Shown: positions 16,133-24,860, counted from the stretch's first letter. The stretch is 64,000 nucleotides of DNA from Sphaerisporangium sp040683095 (GCF_040683095.1 NZ_JBFBCI010000021.1:55575-119574), one strand, 5' to 3'. The notes: generated from the letters alone by a model not told the origin. Numbers and translations: made by a program.

Positions 16133-16735
16133 TCACCATTCGATGCCCTTCTGGCCCTTCTGGCCGGTGTCCATCGGGTGCCGCACCTTGGCCATCTCGG
16201 TGACCAGGTCGGCGGTCTCGAGCAGGCGCGGGTGGGCGTCCCTGCCGGTGATGACGACGTGCTGCGTGCCGGGCCGCGCCGCCAGGGCGGCGACCACGTC
16301 CTCGACGTCGATCCACCCCCATTTGATGGGGTAGGTGAACTCGTCCAGCACGTACAGCCGGTACGTCTCCGCCGCCAGGTCCCGCTTGATCTGTTCCCAG
16401 CCCTCGCGCGCGTCGGCGGCGTGGTCCTCCTCGGCGCCGGCCTTCTTGATCCAGGACCAGCCCTCGCCCATCTTGTGCCAGGCCACGGTGCCGCCCGCGC
16501 CGGACTCGCCGAGGACGGTGAGCGCCCGCTCCTCCCCCACCCGCCACTTGGCGGACTTGACGAACTGGAACACGCCGATCGGCCAGCCCTGGTTCCACGC
16601 GCGCAGCGCCAGCCCGAACGCCGCCGTCGACTTGCCCTTGCCGGGCCCGGTGTGGAGGAACACGAGCGGCCGGGTGCGCCGCTGCCGGGTGGTCAGGCCG
16701 TCGTCCGGCACCTCGGCCGGTTTCCCCTGGGGCAT
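16133..16735 (-). CDS. cobO: Cob(I)yrinic acid a,c-diamide adenosyltransferase CobO
   Basis: CobO (BtuR/CobA type) attaches the 5'-deoxyadenosyl group to Co(I) using ATP. The 200-residue product has the modified P-loop HTGPGKGKSTAAFG at residues 28-41, then QFVKSAKWRVGEE, MGEGWSW, and VLDEFTYPIKWGW as the Walker B-like segment. It ends with ITGRDAHPRLLETADLVTEM. All conserved elements are intact and length is normal. It lies one base downstream of the chelatase ATPase and 33 bases upstream of cobB. Confidence 0.93.
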   Translation of the reverse strand: MPQGKPAEVPDDGLTTRQRRTRPLVFLHTGPGKGKSTAAFGLALRAWNQGWPIGVFQFVKSAKWRVGEERALTVLGESGAGGTVAWHKMGEGWSWIKKAGAEEDHAADAREGWEQIKRDLAAETYRLYVLDEFTYPIKWGWIDVEDVVAALAARPGTQHVVITGRDAHPRLLETADLVTEMAKVRHPMDTGQKGQKGIEW

Positions 16736-16736
16736 G

Positions 16737-18872
16737 TCAGGCCGCCTTCCTGTGTTCGCGGACGAGATCGCGCAGCCCGCCCGCGGCCAGCCGTTCGAGC
16801 CGGACGGCCTCCCCGCCGAGCAGCACGGCGAGCCCCGTGGCCAGGCCGAGCCGCACCGGGCCGCTCTCGCAGTCCACCACCACCGCGGCGACGTCCCTGA
16901 GCAGCGACGCCGCCCTGCGCACGTCGGCGTCCGTCCCCGAGGTGGCCCGCCCGTCGGTGACGACGACCAGCAGCGGCCTGCGCGCGGGGTCGCGGAGCCG
17001 TTCGACGCGCACGACCTCGGCGGCCCGGCGCAGCCCCGCGGCGAGGGGGGTGCGTCCGCCCGTGGGCAGCTCGCGCAGGCGGGCGGCTCCGGCCTCCACC
17101 GACGAGGTCGGCGGGAGCACCAACTCGGCGCCGGACCCGCGGAACGTCACCAGGCCGACCTTGTCGCGGCGCTGGTAGGCGTCCAGCAGCAGGCTGAGCA
17201 CGGCGCCCTTGACCGCGCCCATGCGCCGGCGCGCGGCCATCGAGCCGCTGGCGTCCACGACGAACAGCACGAGGTTGCCCTCGCGTCCCTCGCGCACGGC
17301 CTCGCGCAGGTCGCCGCGCCGTACGACCAGCCCGGGACCGGTCCGGCCGCGTTCGCGCTGGTACGGCGCGGCGGCGCGCAGGGTGGCCGTGAGGTGCGGC
17401 GACAGGAGGCGTCCTTCGGGGACGCGCGAGCCGGAGACGCGGCCGTAGGACGTCCTGGCCCGCGACCGGCGTCCGGGGGCGCCCGTGCCGAGGCCGGGGA
17501 CGGTCAACGCGCGCACGCGGTAGGTGCCGCCGGGCTGGGCCGCCGGTCGCGTCCGGGTACCGGCTGTTTCGCCCGCCGGGGCGTCGTGAGCGTGAGCGCC
17601 TTGGCCGCTCGCGGGCGGCGGCTCCGGGGCCCCGCTGTTCCCTCCGGGGCCGGGCGGCGGGCCGGGGTCGGGGTCTTCGTCGGGCCCGGGGCCGGGGGGC
17701 GGGCCGGGGTCTTCGTCCGGGCCGGGGCCAGGGTCCTCCCGCTCGGACGCGGGGCCGGTGTCTGTGCCGGGACCGTCCTCCGATGCGGGCCCGTCCACTC
17801 CGGACTCCGGCCCCGGCTCCTCTTCCGTATCGTCCAGGTCCGCGTCATCGAGCAGGGCGTCGAGCTCGGACTCGTCCAGGCCGGGCGCGTCGAACGGGTC
17901 GCGCCTGCGGCGGTGCGGCAGGGCGAGGCGGGCGGCCTGGCGGATGTCCTCGGCCGTGACGCGCGTGCCGCCCCGCCAGGCGGCGTGGGCGACGGCGGCG
18001 TGGGCGGTGATGAGGTCGGCGCGCATGCCGTCCACGTCGAACGCCGCGCAGATCGTGGAGATCCGCGTGAGCGCGGCGTCGGACAGCGTCACCTCGCGCA
18101 GCCGCTCGCGGGCGGCGGCGATGCGCGCGGCGAGGTCGTCCTCCGCGTCCGCCCACCGGGCCGCGAACGCCTCGGCGTCGTCCTCGAACGCCAGCCTGCG
18201 GCGCACGACCTCCGCCCGCTCCTCCGGGTCGCGGGACGCGGTGACCTCGACGGTCAGGCCGAAGCGGTCGAGCAACTGGGGCCGCAGCTCGCCCTCCTCG
18301 GGGTTCATGGTGCCGACCAGCATGAACCGGGCGGCGTGCCGGACGGACACGGCGTCGCGCTCGACGTAGCACGTGCCGAGCGCGGCGGCGTCGAGCAGCA
18401 GGTCCACGAGGTGGTCGTGCAGCAGGTTGACCTCGTCCACATAGAGGACGCCCCGGTGGGCGGCGGCGAGCAGACCGGGCTCGAACGCCTTGACCCCCTC
18501 GGTGAGCGCGCGTTCCAGGTCCAGCGAGCCGACCAGGCGGTCCTCGGACGCGCCGACGGGCAGCTCGGCCAGCCGCGCGGCACGTACGGAGGCGGGCGCG
18601 CCGTCGTCGTGCGGGCCGTCGGGGCACGCGGGGTCGGGGGCGGCAGGGTCGCAGGAGAAGCGGCACCCGGCCACGACCGCGACCGGCGGCAGCAGGGCCG
18701 CCAGCGCGCGGACGATCGTGGACTTGGCGGTGCCCTTCTCGCCGCGGATCAGCACGCCTCCGGTGCGCGGGGAGATCGCATTGAGGACGAGCGCCAGCTT
18801 GAGGGTGTCGAGCCCCACCACCGCGGTGAAGGGGTAGTGGTGGCGTACGGCCGCCGGGGGCCGGGCAAGCAT
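16737..18872 (-). CDS. Fused ChlI/ChlD-type chelatase ATPase (cobaltochelatase partner)
   Basis: This 711-residue protein joins a BchI-like AAA+ domain to a BchD-like VWA domain. Residues 10-330 contain VVGLDTLKLALVL, Walker A GEKGTAKST, the Walker B segment LYVDEVNLLHDHLVDLLLD and MNPEEGELRPQLLDRFGL. Residues about 330-450 are an acidic, Pro/Gly-rich linker with repeated GPGPDEDPGPP units. The C-terminal 190 residues are a VWA/MIDAS domain with VDASGSM, TFRGSG and VVTDGRAT. It replaces CobS/CobT and powers CobN. The head of the linked cob gene run suggests a dedicated cobalt role rather than chlorophyll synthesis. Confidence 0.9.
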   Translation of the reverse strand: MLARPPAAVRHHYPFTAVVGLDTLKLALVLNAISPRTGGVLIRGEKGTAKSTIVRALAALLPPVAVVAGCRFSCDPAAPDPACPDGPHDDGAPASVRAARLAELPVGASEDRLVGSLDLERALTEGVKAFEPGLLAAAHRGVLYVDEVNLLHDHLVDLLLDAAALGTCYVERDAVSVRHAARFMLVGTMNPEEGELRPQLLDRFGLTVEVTASRDPEERAEVVRRRLAFEDDAEAFAARWADAEDDLAARIAAARERLREVTLSDAALTRISTICAAFDVDGMRADLITAHAAVAHAAWRGGTRVTAEDIRQAARLALPHRRRRDPFDAPGLDESELDALLDDADLDDTEEEPGPESGVDGPASEDGPGTDTGPASEREDPGPGPDEDPGPPPGPGPDEDPDPGPPPGPGGNSGAPEPPPASGQGAHAHDAPAGETAGTRTRPAAQPGGTYRVRALTVPGLGTGAPGRRSRARTSYGRVSGSRVPEGRLLSPHLTATLRAAAPYQRERGRTGPGLVVRRGDLREAVREGREGNLVLFVVDASGSMAARRRMGAVKGAVLSLLLDAYQRRDKVGLVTFRGSGAELVLPPTSSVEAGAARLRELPTGGRTPLAAGLRRAAEVVRVERLRDPARRPLLVVVTDGRATSGTDADVRRAASLLRDVAAVVVDCESGPVRLGLATGLAVLLGGEAVRLERLAAGGLRDLVREHRKAA

Positions 18873-18911
18873 GTCGAAAAAGTCCTTCCCAGTGGCGCGT
18901 CGCCGTAGGTG

Positions 18912-18946
18912 GGCAGAGGCGGGTGGCGGTCGGTCCCGCCCCTGCC
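18912..18946 (-). terminator. Strong hairpin between cbtA and the chelatase ATPase
   Basis: On the minus strand, GGCAGGGGCGGG and CCCGCCTCTGCC form a 12-base stem with one G-U pair and an 11-base loop, just after the cbtA stop. There is no U-tract, so it may slow or stabilise transcripts rather than terminate. It would reduce but not abolish read-through from the cbtBA riboswitch into the cob genes. Confidence 0.45.
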
Positions 18947-18957
18947 GGGAGTGAGGG

Positions 18958-19749
18958 TCAGGCGGCGGGCGAGGGGACGAGCGCGCGGCGCGGCGTGAGG
19001 GCGCGTTCGGCGAGGGCGCCGAAGACGAGCCCGATGCCGCTCCACATGATCGCCTGGGTGCCGAGCGAGGCGATCCGGAAGCGCCACAGCAGGGACGCGG
19101 GGAAGTCGGACGCGACCTCGTCCACGGTGGGCATGAGCACGTACGCGACGGCCATGATCACGACGTAGGCGAGGGCGGCGAGCAGCGTGGCGTTCCAGGC
19201 GCCGTGGCGGGGGGCCAGTTGCCGGCCGAGCCGGACGGCGGCGACCGCGAGGAGCACCGAGATCACCAGGATGGCCAGGTAGAGGACCGTCCGGCGGGAG
19301 ATCGTGGCGGGGTCGCCCACGGCCGGCGGATTGGCGGGATATTTCAGGAAAGGTACGAGCTCGACGGCGATGAACCCGCCCAGCGCGAGCAGCGCCGCCG
19401 TGGCCCGCGGCCCGAACGAGCCGAGCCGCCCGTACGCGAACGCGAACATGATGGCGAAGACGCCGCCGACCGCGACGCCGAACACGCCGAGACCCGTGGC
19501 CAGGCCCAGTGTGGACTGCACGTCACGGCTGACGGGCCCTTCCTCCGCGTGCTCGTGCCCGGACTCCGACGCCGCCGTGCCGGACTCGCCCGGCACGGCG
19601 GGGGCGTGGGCCGCGTGCCCGCCCGCGCGCTCTTCGACGGCGATCGCCGCCGACACCTGGGGCTCACCGAAGACCCAGGCGAAGACCAGCGCGAGGGCAG
19701 CGGCGGCCAGGCCCGCGAGCATGCCGCGGACCAGGAGATTTCTCACCAT
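18958..19749 (-). CDS. cbtA: CbtA family cobalt transporter subunit
   Basis: CbtA is a B12-regulated membrane protein predicted to take up cobalt together with CbtB. The 263-residue product has five or six hydrophobic segments, starting with MLAGLAAAALALVFAWVFGEP. A His-rich periplasmic loop follows (HAAHAPAVP and ESGHEHAEEG), and the core has a FLKYPANPPAVGDPATI motif, which is the CbtA signature. It lies 18 bases after cbtB and is translated from the same riboswitch-controlled transcript. Confidence 0.92.
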   Translation of the reverse strand: MVRNLLVRGMLAGLAAAALALVFAWVFGEPQVSAAIAVEERAGGHAAHAPAVPGESGTAASESGHEHAEEGPVSRDVQSTLGLATGLGVFGVAVGGVFAIMFAFAYGRLGSFGPRATAALLALGGFIAVELVPFLKYPANPPAVGDPATISRRTVLYLAILVISVLLAVAAVRLGRQLAPRHGAWNATLLAALAYVVIMAVAYVLMPTVDEVASDFPASLLWRFRIASLGTQAIMWSGIGLVFGALAERALTPRRALVPSPAA

Positions 19750-19767
19750 TCCGGCTCTGACCCCGCC

Positions 19768-19980
19768 TCAGTGGCAGGGGAAGCCGAGCAGGTGACGCGC
19801 ATCGTGCACGAACTCGTGCACGGTGTCGCCGGAGATCAGAGAGGTGGCACCCTGCTCCGCACCGACGAAGTAGATGAGGGCGAGGGCGAGGACACCGGCG
19901 AAGATCGTCCACGGCAGCAACTCCCTGACGGGAATGCGGACGGGAACAGGCCGGGACTGGGGAACGGCGGTGTGGGCCAT
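19768..19980 (-). CDS. cbtB: CbtB family cobalt transporter small subunit
   Basis: This 70-residue single-pass membrane protein has a TM helix LLPWTIFAGVLALALIYFVGAEQG and the conserved C-terminal HEFVHDARHLLGFPCH. Its histidines are the presumed metal site of CbtB. A GAGGAGG ribosome-binding site lies seven bases before ATG 19980 and is positioned to be sequestered by the riboswitch expression platform. Confidence 0.93.
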   Translation of the reverse strand: MAHTAVPQSRPVPVRIPVRELLPWTIFAGVLALALIYFVGAEQGATSLISGDTVHEFVHDARHLLGFPCH

Positions 19981-19992
19981 GAAAGTGCCTCC

Positions 19993-20135
19993 TCGGGATC
20001 ACGCGTCCCATAGGAAATGCGCGACGACGGAGGGTCTGACTCCCGGCCCCCGAAGGAGCAGGTCACAGTGGCGCGGCCGTACCAGAGTCTCGCTGGCTTC
20101 CCCACACCGTCACAATGTCGTTTGCACGCTACGGT
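19993..20135 (-). promoter_or_regulatory. Cobalamin riboswitch controlling cbtBA and downstream cob genes
   Basis: The minus strand shows GGTGTGGGGAAGCC, then GCGCCACTGTGA, a GGGGGCCGGGAGTCAGACCC B12-box region, and a final GGGACGCGTGATCCCGAGG arm just before the cbtB ribosome-binding site. This is the compact form of the cobalamin riboswitch usually seen upstream of cbtAB. The last hairpin overlaps the Shine-Dalgarno sequence, suggesting translational control. Confidence 0.85.
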
Positions 20136-20206
20136 GTGAACCATTGGTGCGTCAACTGGCGTCAATGGGAGACAATCACCTCCACCTGCGCCCCGGAGGG
20201 ATACAC

Positions 20207-20926
20207 GTGACCGCGAGGATTGTCCTGATTTCCCACGCCGCCACCACCGCCCTCCAGCGAGCGGCCTTCCCCATGGACGAACCCCTCACCGACCAGGCCC
20301 TCCGCCGGCTGACCACCGCCCGCCCCCTGTTCTCCCCTCCCGCCGCGACCACGACCACCCCGAGAACCCCGACGACCGCCGGCCGACCCCCCAGAACGGC
20401 CGACGAGGGGACGGTCACGACGAACGGCGAGCAAGGGGCGTCCAAGAGCGACGGCAGGGAGGCGCCCGCCCTTGAGGAGGCCGCGGCCCTCGGACCCTCC
20501 GCGCGAAAGGTCCTGTGCGGACCTTCCCAGCGCTGCCTGCAGACCGCCGCGGGTCTCAGGCTGGAAGCCGAACCCGTCGAGGCGCTACGAGACTGGGACG
20601 CCGGCCGCTGGGCGGGCCGCACGCTGGCGGACGTCCAGGCCGAGCACCCCGAGGACGTCCTCGCCTGGCTCACCGACCCCGCGTCCGCTCCCCATGGCGG
20701 CGAGTCCCTCCTCGCGCTCCTCGACCGCGTCACCGCCTGGCTCGCGACCTTGCACGACGCGGGCAGGACGCTCGCCGTCACCCACCCCGCCGTGATCAGA
20801 GCCGCCGTGGTCCACGCCCTCGACGCCCCGCCCCAGGCGTTCTGGAAGATCGACGTCCCCCCGCTCGCCCAGGTGACCCTGACCTCCAACGGCCGCCGCT
20901 GGCACCTACGCCTCTCGGCGCCCTGA
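20207..20926 (+). CDS. Histidine phosphatase family protein (possible CobC-like alpha-ribazole phosphatase)
   Basis: This 239-residue phosphoglycerate-mutase-like protein starts at GTG 20207 after GGAGGG. The catalytic motif is ISHAAT instead of the usual RHGE/T, so the phospho-accepting His is kept but the preceding Arg is Ser. The second histidine is in VTHPAVIRAAVVHAL, and PSQRCLQTAAGL supplies another conserved arginine. A poorly conserved Thr/Pro-rich insert of about 40 residues follows the first strand. Divergence from the cbtB riboswitch and its cob neighbourhood suggest removal of the 5'-phosphate in nucleotide-loop assembly. The altered motif leaves activity uncertain. Confidence 0.7.
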   Translation: MTARIVLISHAATTALQRAAFPMDEPLTDQALRRLTTARPLFSPPAATTTTPRTPTTAGRPPRTADEGTVTTNGEQGASKSDGREAPALEEAAALGPSARKVLCGPSQRCLQTAAGLRLEAEPVEALRDWDAGRWAGRTLADVQAEHPEDVLAWLTDPASAPHGGESLLALLDRVTAWLATLHDAGRTLAVTHPAVIRAAVVHALDAPPQAFWKIDVPPLAQVTLTSNGRRWHLRLSAP

Positions 20927-20961
20927 CATGCACGGGCGAGTCGTCGTGGCCCCGGCGGCGC

Positions 20962-22092
20962 TCAGGTGTCGAAGTCGACGGTTACCGTCGGGGTGGTCGG
21001 CGTGGACTGGCAGGTGAGGACGTAGCCGGCTTCGACCTCGGACGGTTCGAGGGCGAAGTTGCGGCGCATCCGCACATGGCCCTGCGTCACGCGGGCGCGG
21101 CAGGTGCCGCAGACGCCGCCCTTGCAGGCGAACGGAAGGTCGGGGCGGACCCGTTGCGCGCCCTCCAGGACGGTGACGTCGCGGGGCAGGGCGGTGGTGG
21201 TGGCGCGGCCGTCGAGGATCACCGTGACCTCGGCGGCGGCCTCCTCGGTGCCCTCGGCCGGACGGACGGGGGCGGGAGGCGGCTCGTCCACGTAGAACAG
21301 CTCGTGGTGGACGCGTTCCGCCGGCACGCCGAGCCCGCCCAGCACGCGCCGCGCCCCGACCACCATCTCGTACGGCCCGCACAGCCACCAGTGCCCGACG
21401 TCGGGGACGGCGACGAGGGCGGGGATCAGGACGCCGAGCTTGTCCGCGTCCAGGCGGCCGGTGAACAGCTCGGGCTCGCGAGGCTCCCGGGACAGCACGT
21501 GGACGAGTTCGACGCGGGCGGGCGCGGAGTCCTTCAGGTCGGCGAGTTCTTCGGCGAACATGACGGTCCGCGTGGTGCGGTTGCCGTAGAACAGCGTCGC
21601 CTGTGAGCCGGGCACGGCCAGCGCGGACGCGGCGATGGACAGGACGGGCGTGATGCCCGACCCGGCCGCGATGAACACGTGGTGGGCGGGCCGCGTGAGG
21701 TCGGCGGTGAAACCGCCGGTGGGGGGCTGGACGGCCACCTGGTCCCCCGGCCTCAGGCGGCGGACCAGCCAGGTGGAGAACAGGCCGCCGGGGATCTCGC
21801 GCACGCCGATGCGCAGCGGCCCGCCCGCCGGGGAGCAGATCGAGTACGACCGGCGCTCGTCGCGGCCGTCCACGATGGCCCGCAGGGTGAGCGACTGGCC
21901 GGGCCGGAAGGCGAAGTCGCCGGCGAGTTCGTCCGGAACGTCGAAGGTGATCGCGGTGGCGTCCTCGCACAGCCGGTCGACCCGCGCGACGCGCAGCGCC
22001 ACGAACCCGGCCCGCCGCCGCGCCCGCTCCAGAACCCCCACCGGCGCCGCCCCGCTCTCCGGCCGCACCGGCCCGCGCCGGTTCTCGGGCAT
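20962..22092 (-). CDS. paaE: 1,2-phenylacetyl-CoA epoxidase reductase subunit PaaE
   Basis: PaaE passes electrons from NADPH to the PaaABC epoxidase. The 376-residue protein has an FAD-binding barrel with RSYSICSPAG, an NADP-binding domain with AAGSGITPVLSIA and LCGPYEMV, and a C-terminal plant-type ferredoxin. The latter has CKGGVCGTC plus the fourth Cys in LTCQS. All cofactor motifs are present. It is the last gene of the paaABCDE operon and starts one base after the paaD stop. Confidence 0.93.
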   Translation of the reverse strand: MPENRRGPVRPESGAAPVGVLERARRRAGFVALRVARVDRLCEDATAITFDVPDELAGDFAFRPGQSLTLRAIVDGRDERRSYSICSPAGGPLRIGVREIPGGLFSTWLVRRLRPGDQVAVQPPTGGFTADLTRPAHHVFIAAGSGITPVLSIAASALAVPGSQATLFYGNRTTRTVMFAEELADLKDSAPARVELVHVLSREPREPELFTGRLDADKLGVLIPALVAVPDVGHWWLCGPYEMVVGARRVLGGLGVPAERVHHELFYVDEPPPAPVRPAEGTEEAAAEVTVILDGRATTTALPRDVTVLEGAQRVRPDLPFACKGGVCGTCRARVTQGHVRMRRNFALEPSEVEAGYVLTCQSTPTTPTVTVDFDT

Positions 22093-22093
22093 C

Positions 22094-22657
22094 TCAGATC
22101 TCCTTGACGTGCTCGAACGGTTCCCGGCACGTGTCGCAGCGCCACAGGGCCTTGCAGGCGGTGGCGCCGAAGCGGGAAATTTCCCGGGTGTCGTCCGAGC
22201 CGCAGTTCGGGCAGGTCACGTGCCTGCGTGGCGGCCCCAGCGTCACCGGCACCGGACCGTCCGTGCGTTCCCGTACGGGGCCGGGCGGCGCGATGCCCGC
22301 CTCCGCGAGCTTGAGCCGGCCGTTCTCGCCGATCCAGTCGGTGGTCCAGGCGGGCGACAGCCGCGTGCGGATCTCGACGTCGGCGTACCCGGCGGCGCGC
22401 AGGGCCGCGCACAGGTCCGCCCGGATCGCCTCCATCGCCGGGCACCCGCTGTAGGTGGGAGTGATGGTGACGACCACGGCGCCGTCCTCGCCCTCCCTCA
22501 CGTCGCGCAGAATGCCCAGGTCGGCGAGGGTGAGCATGGGCAGCTCGGGATCGGCCACGGTCTCGGCGACCTCACGCGCGCTCGCCACGCCGCCTCCGGA
22601 CACGCGCGACCGGCCTCCAGGCGCACCCGCCACCCCACCCCGGGCACGCGCGCTCAC
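22094..22657 (-). CDS. paaD: PaaD, iron-sulfur assembly-like maturation protein of the epoxidase
   Basis: PaaD is a DUF59/MIP18-like protein needed for a functional epoxidase. The core begins VASAREVAETVADPELPMLTL, contains ITPTYSGCPAMEAI, and ends with a zinc ribbon CPNCGSDDT...CDTCREPF. GTG 22657 overlaps the paaC stop (GTGA) and gives 187 residues. This adds about 20 Gly/Arg-rich residues before the conserved core, so an internal GTG near VASAREVAE is possible. Confidence 0.9.
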   Translation of the reverse strand: MSARARGGVAGAPGGRSRVSGGGVASAREVAETVADPELPMLTLADLGILRDVREGEDGAVVVTITPTYSGCPAMEAIRADLCAALRAAGYADVEIRTRLSPAWTTDWIGENGRLKLAEAGIAPPGPVRERTDGPVPVTLGPPRRHVTCPNCGSDDTREISRFGATACKALWRCDTCREPFEHVKEI

Positions 22658-23613
22658 CACGTCGCTCCCGGGTGGGCGCGGGCGACGGACTGCATCTCCT
22701 TCAGCAGGGCGGTCAGGGCGCCGGTATGAGCGCCCGCCCGGCCAAGGGCCTCGGCCGGGCCCGCCTCCAGCGGGCGGGTGAGGGTCGCGGTGGTCAGGAC
22801 CTGGGCGATCACGGCGTCGAACTCTTCTCGGACGGCGGCCGGGTCGGCGGCCACGCCCGTACCGGCGAGGCGGGACTCCACCTCGTGCGGGACGAACAAC
22901 TCCGGCACGTACCGCCACACCGCCGCGATCGCCTCGCCCATCCGCTCCCGCGAGTACGCGGTGCCGTCGCCGAGCCGGACCACCCACCCGGCGGCGTAGT
23001 CCCGGTGGTAGGTCAGTTCCTTCTCGCCCTTGGCGGCGACGGCCGCGAGGACGGGGTCGCGTGAGCGGGTCAGGCGGCCGAGCAGCGCGAGCCGCCAGGT
23101 GGAGAAGACCAGCAGCCGGGCCATGGCGTGCGCGAAGTCGCCGTTCCCGGCCTCGGCCAGCCGTACGTTGCGGAACTCGCCCGGGTCCCGCAGGAACGCC
23201 AGCGCGTCCTCGTCCCTGCCCGACCCGTCGGCCGCGCCCGCGCGGGACAGCAGGAGCCGCGCCTGGCCGAGCAGGTCGAGCGCGATGTTGGCCAGGGCGA
23301 CCTCCTCCTCCAGCTCGGGCGCGTGGGCGCACCATTCCTGGAGACGGTGGGACATGACCAGGGCGTCGTCGCCGAGCATGAGGCAGTACGCGGCGAGGTC
23401 GGCGGCGTCCACGCCGTCGGGCACGCCGCGCCCGATCGACCGGGTGTCCACCCCGGCCGGCGGGTCGGCGAACCCCGTCCCGAACGCCCAGCGCGGGTCG
23501 TCGCCCTCGTTGAGCGCCTCGTAGGCGTTGCCCGGGGAGGCGTCCGCGACCTCGCCCGCCGAGACGTCCGTGACGTCGGGCTGCCGCGTCGCGTGTGGGT
23601 CGAAGGTCGTCAT
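22654..23613 (-). CDS. paaC: 1,2-phenylacetyl-CoA epoxidase structural subunit PaaC
   Basis: PaaC is the ferritin-like structural partner of PaaA. The 319-residue product has the four-helix core: YCLMLGDDALVMSHRLQEWC, EEEVALANIALDLLGQARLLL, EKELTYHRDYAAGWVVRLGDG and LWRYVPELF-like segments. The N-terminal 55 residues are a variable Asp/Ala-rich extension. It overlaps paaD by four bases and follows paaB by 13. Confidence 0.92.
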   Translation of the reverse strand: MTTFDPHATRQPDVTDVSAGEVADASPGNAYEALNEGDDPRWAFGTGFADPPAGVDTRSIGRGVPDGVDAADLAAYCLMLGDDALVMSHRLQEWCAHAPELEEEVALANIALDLLGQARLLLSRAGAADGSGRDEDALAFLRDPGEFRNVRLAEAGNGDFAHAMARLLVFSTWRLALLGRLTRSRDPVLAAVAAKGEKELTYHRDYAAGWVVRLGDGTAYSRERMGEAIAAVWRYVPELFVPHEVESRLAGTGVAADPAAVREEFDAVIAQVLTTATLTRPLEAGPAEALGRAGAHTGALTALLKEMQSVARAHPGATW

Positions 23614-23626
23614 GACGCCTCACACC

Positions 23627-23908
23627 TCACATATGGGGAACGTCATCGGGGATCGTGTAGAAGGTCGGGTGCCGGTAGACCTTGTCGCCGCTGGGCGCGA
23701 AGAACGGGTCCTTCTCGTCCGGACTGGTGGCGGCGATGTGCTCGGACCGGACGACCCAGATGCTCACGCCCTCGTTCCTGCGCGTGTACAGGTCGCGGGC
23801 GTGGCGCAACGCGGTCTCGTCGTCGGCGGCGTGCAGCGAGCCGACGTGCACGTGGTTGAGCCCGCGCTTGCTGCGCACGAAGACCTCGTACAGCGGCCAG
23901 TCGCTCAC
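23627..23908 (-). CDS. paaB: 1,2-phenylacetyl-CoA epoxidase subunit PaaB
   Basis: The 93-residue product starts at GTG 23908, which overlaps the paaA stop as GTGA. It reads SDWPLYEVFVRSKRGLNHVH, then GSLHAADDETALRHARDLYT, and ends with FYTIPDDVPHM, matching the short PaaB family over its full length. PaaB bridges PaaAC dimers in the epoxidase complex. Confidence 0.93.
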   Translation of the reverse strand: MSDWPLYEVFVRSKRGLNHVHVGSLHAADDETALRHARDLYTRRNEGVSIWVVRSEHIAATSPDEKDPFFAPSGDKVYRHPTFYTIPDDVPHM

Positions 23909-24846
23909 ACGCCCACCTCCTGCCTCGACGACGCCTTGCGCGCGTGCGCGGCGGCGGCCTCGCGCACCCAGGCGCCGTCCTCGTGCGCGGCGCGCCGGAC
24001 GGCCACCCGCTCGGCGTTGCACGGACCGTGCCCGCTGATCACCCGCTGGAGCTCCGACCAGTCGATCGCGCCGAAGTCGTGGCGCCCCCGCTCAGGGTTC
24101 CAGCGCAGCTCCGGGTCGGGCAGCGTGACGCCGAGCGCCTCGGCCTGCGGGACGGTCATGTCCACGAACCGCTGCCGCAGCTCGTCGTTCGTGTGCCGCT
24201 TGATCTTCCAGGCCATCGACCGCGCGGTGTTGGGCGAGGCGTCGTCGGGCGGGCCGAACATCATGAGGGACGGCCACCACCAGCGGTCGACCGCGTCCCG
24301 CACCATGGCGCGCTGCGCCTCGGTACCTCGCTTCATCATGGTCATCAGCAGTTCATAGCCCTGCCTCTGATGGAACGACTCCTCCTTGCAGATGCGGATC
24401 ATCGCCCGCGCGTACGGCCCATAGGAGCTGCGGCAGAGCGGGACCTGGTTGCAGATCGCCGCGCCGTCGACCAGCCAGCCGATCACCCCGACGTCGGCGT
24501 ACGTCAGCGTGGGGTAGTTGAAGATCGACGAGTACTTCTGCCGTCCCTCGATGAGCATCTCGGTGAGCTCGGTGCGGTCGGCGCCCAGCGTCTCGGCGGC
24601 GCAGTACAGGTAGAGCCCGTGCCCGGCCTCGTCCTGCACCTTGGCGAGCAGGATCGCCTTGCGGCGCAGGGACGGCGCCCGGGTGATCCACGCCCCTTCC
24701 GGCTGCATCCCGATGATCTCGGAATGGGCGTGCTGCGCGATCTGCCGGATCATGGTCCTGCGGTAGCCGTCCGGCATCCAGTCGCGGGGCTCGACGCGCT
24801 GGTCGCGCTCGATCGTACGGTCGAAGTGCTCCTGGAGGTCAGCCAT
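23905..24846 (-). CDS. paaA: 1,2-phenylacetyl-CoA epoxidase catalytic subunit PaaA
   Basis: PaaA holds the di-iron centre that epoxidises phenylacetyl-CoA. The 313-residue protein has the two E-x-x-H iron-ligand motifs, DEAGH and EESFH. It also has PEGAWITRAPSLRRKAILLA and YPTLTYADVGVIGWLVDGAA. ATG 24846 is chosen because GAGG lies eight bases upstream; GTG 24855 would add three residues. It is the first gene of paaABCDE, and a PaaR-like operator lies immediately upstream. Confidence 0.94.
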   Translation of the reverse strand: MADLQEHFDRTIERDQRVEPRDWMPDGYRRTMIRQIAQHAHSEIIGMQPEGAWITRAPSLRRKAILLAKVQDEAGHGLYLYCAAETLGADRTELTEMLIEGRQKYSSIFNYPTLTYADVGVIGWLVDGAAICNQVPLCRSSYGPYARAMIRICKEESFHQRQGYELLMTMMKRGTEAQRAMVRDAVDRWWWPSLMMFGPPDDASPNTARSMAWKIKRHTNDELRQRFVDMTVPQAEALGVTLPDPELRWNPERGRHDFGAIDWSELQRVISGHGPCNAERVAVRRAAHEDGAWVREAAAAHARKASSRQEVGV

Positions 24847-24860
24847 ACACGACACCTCTA

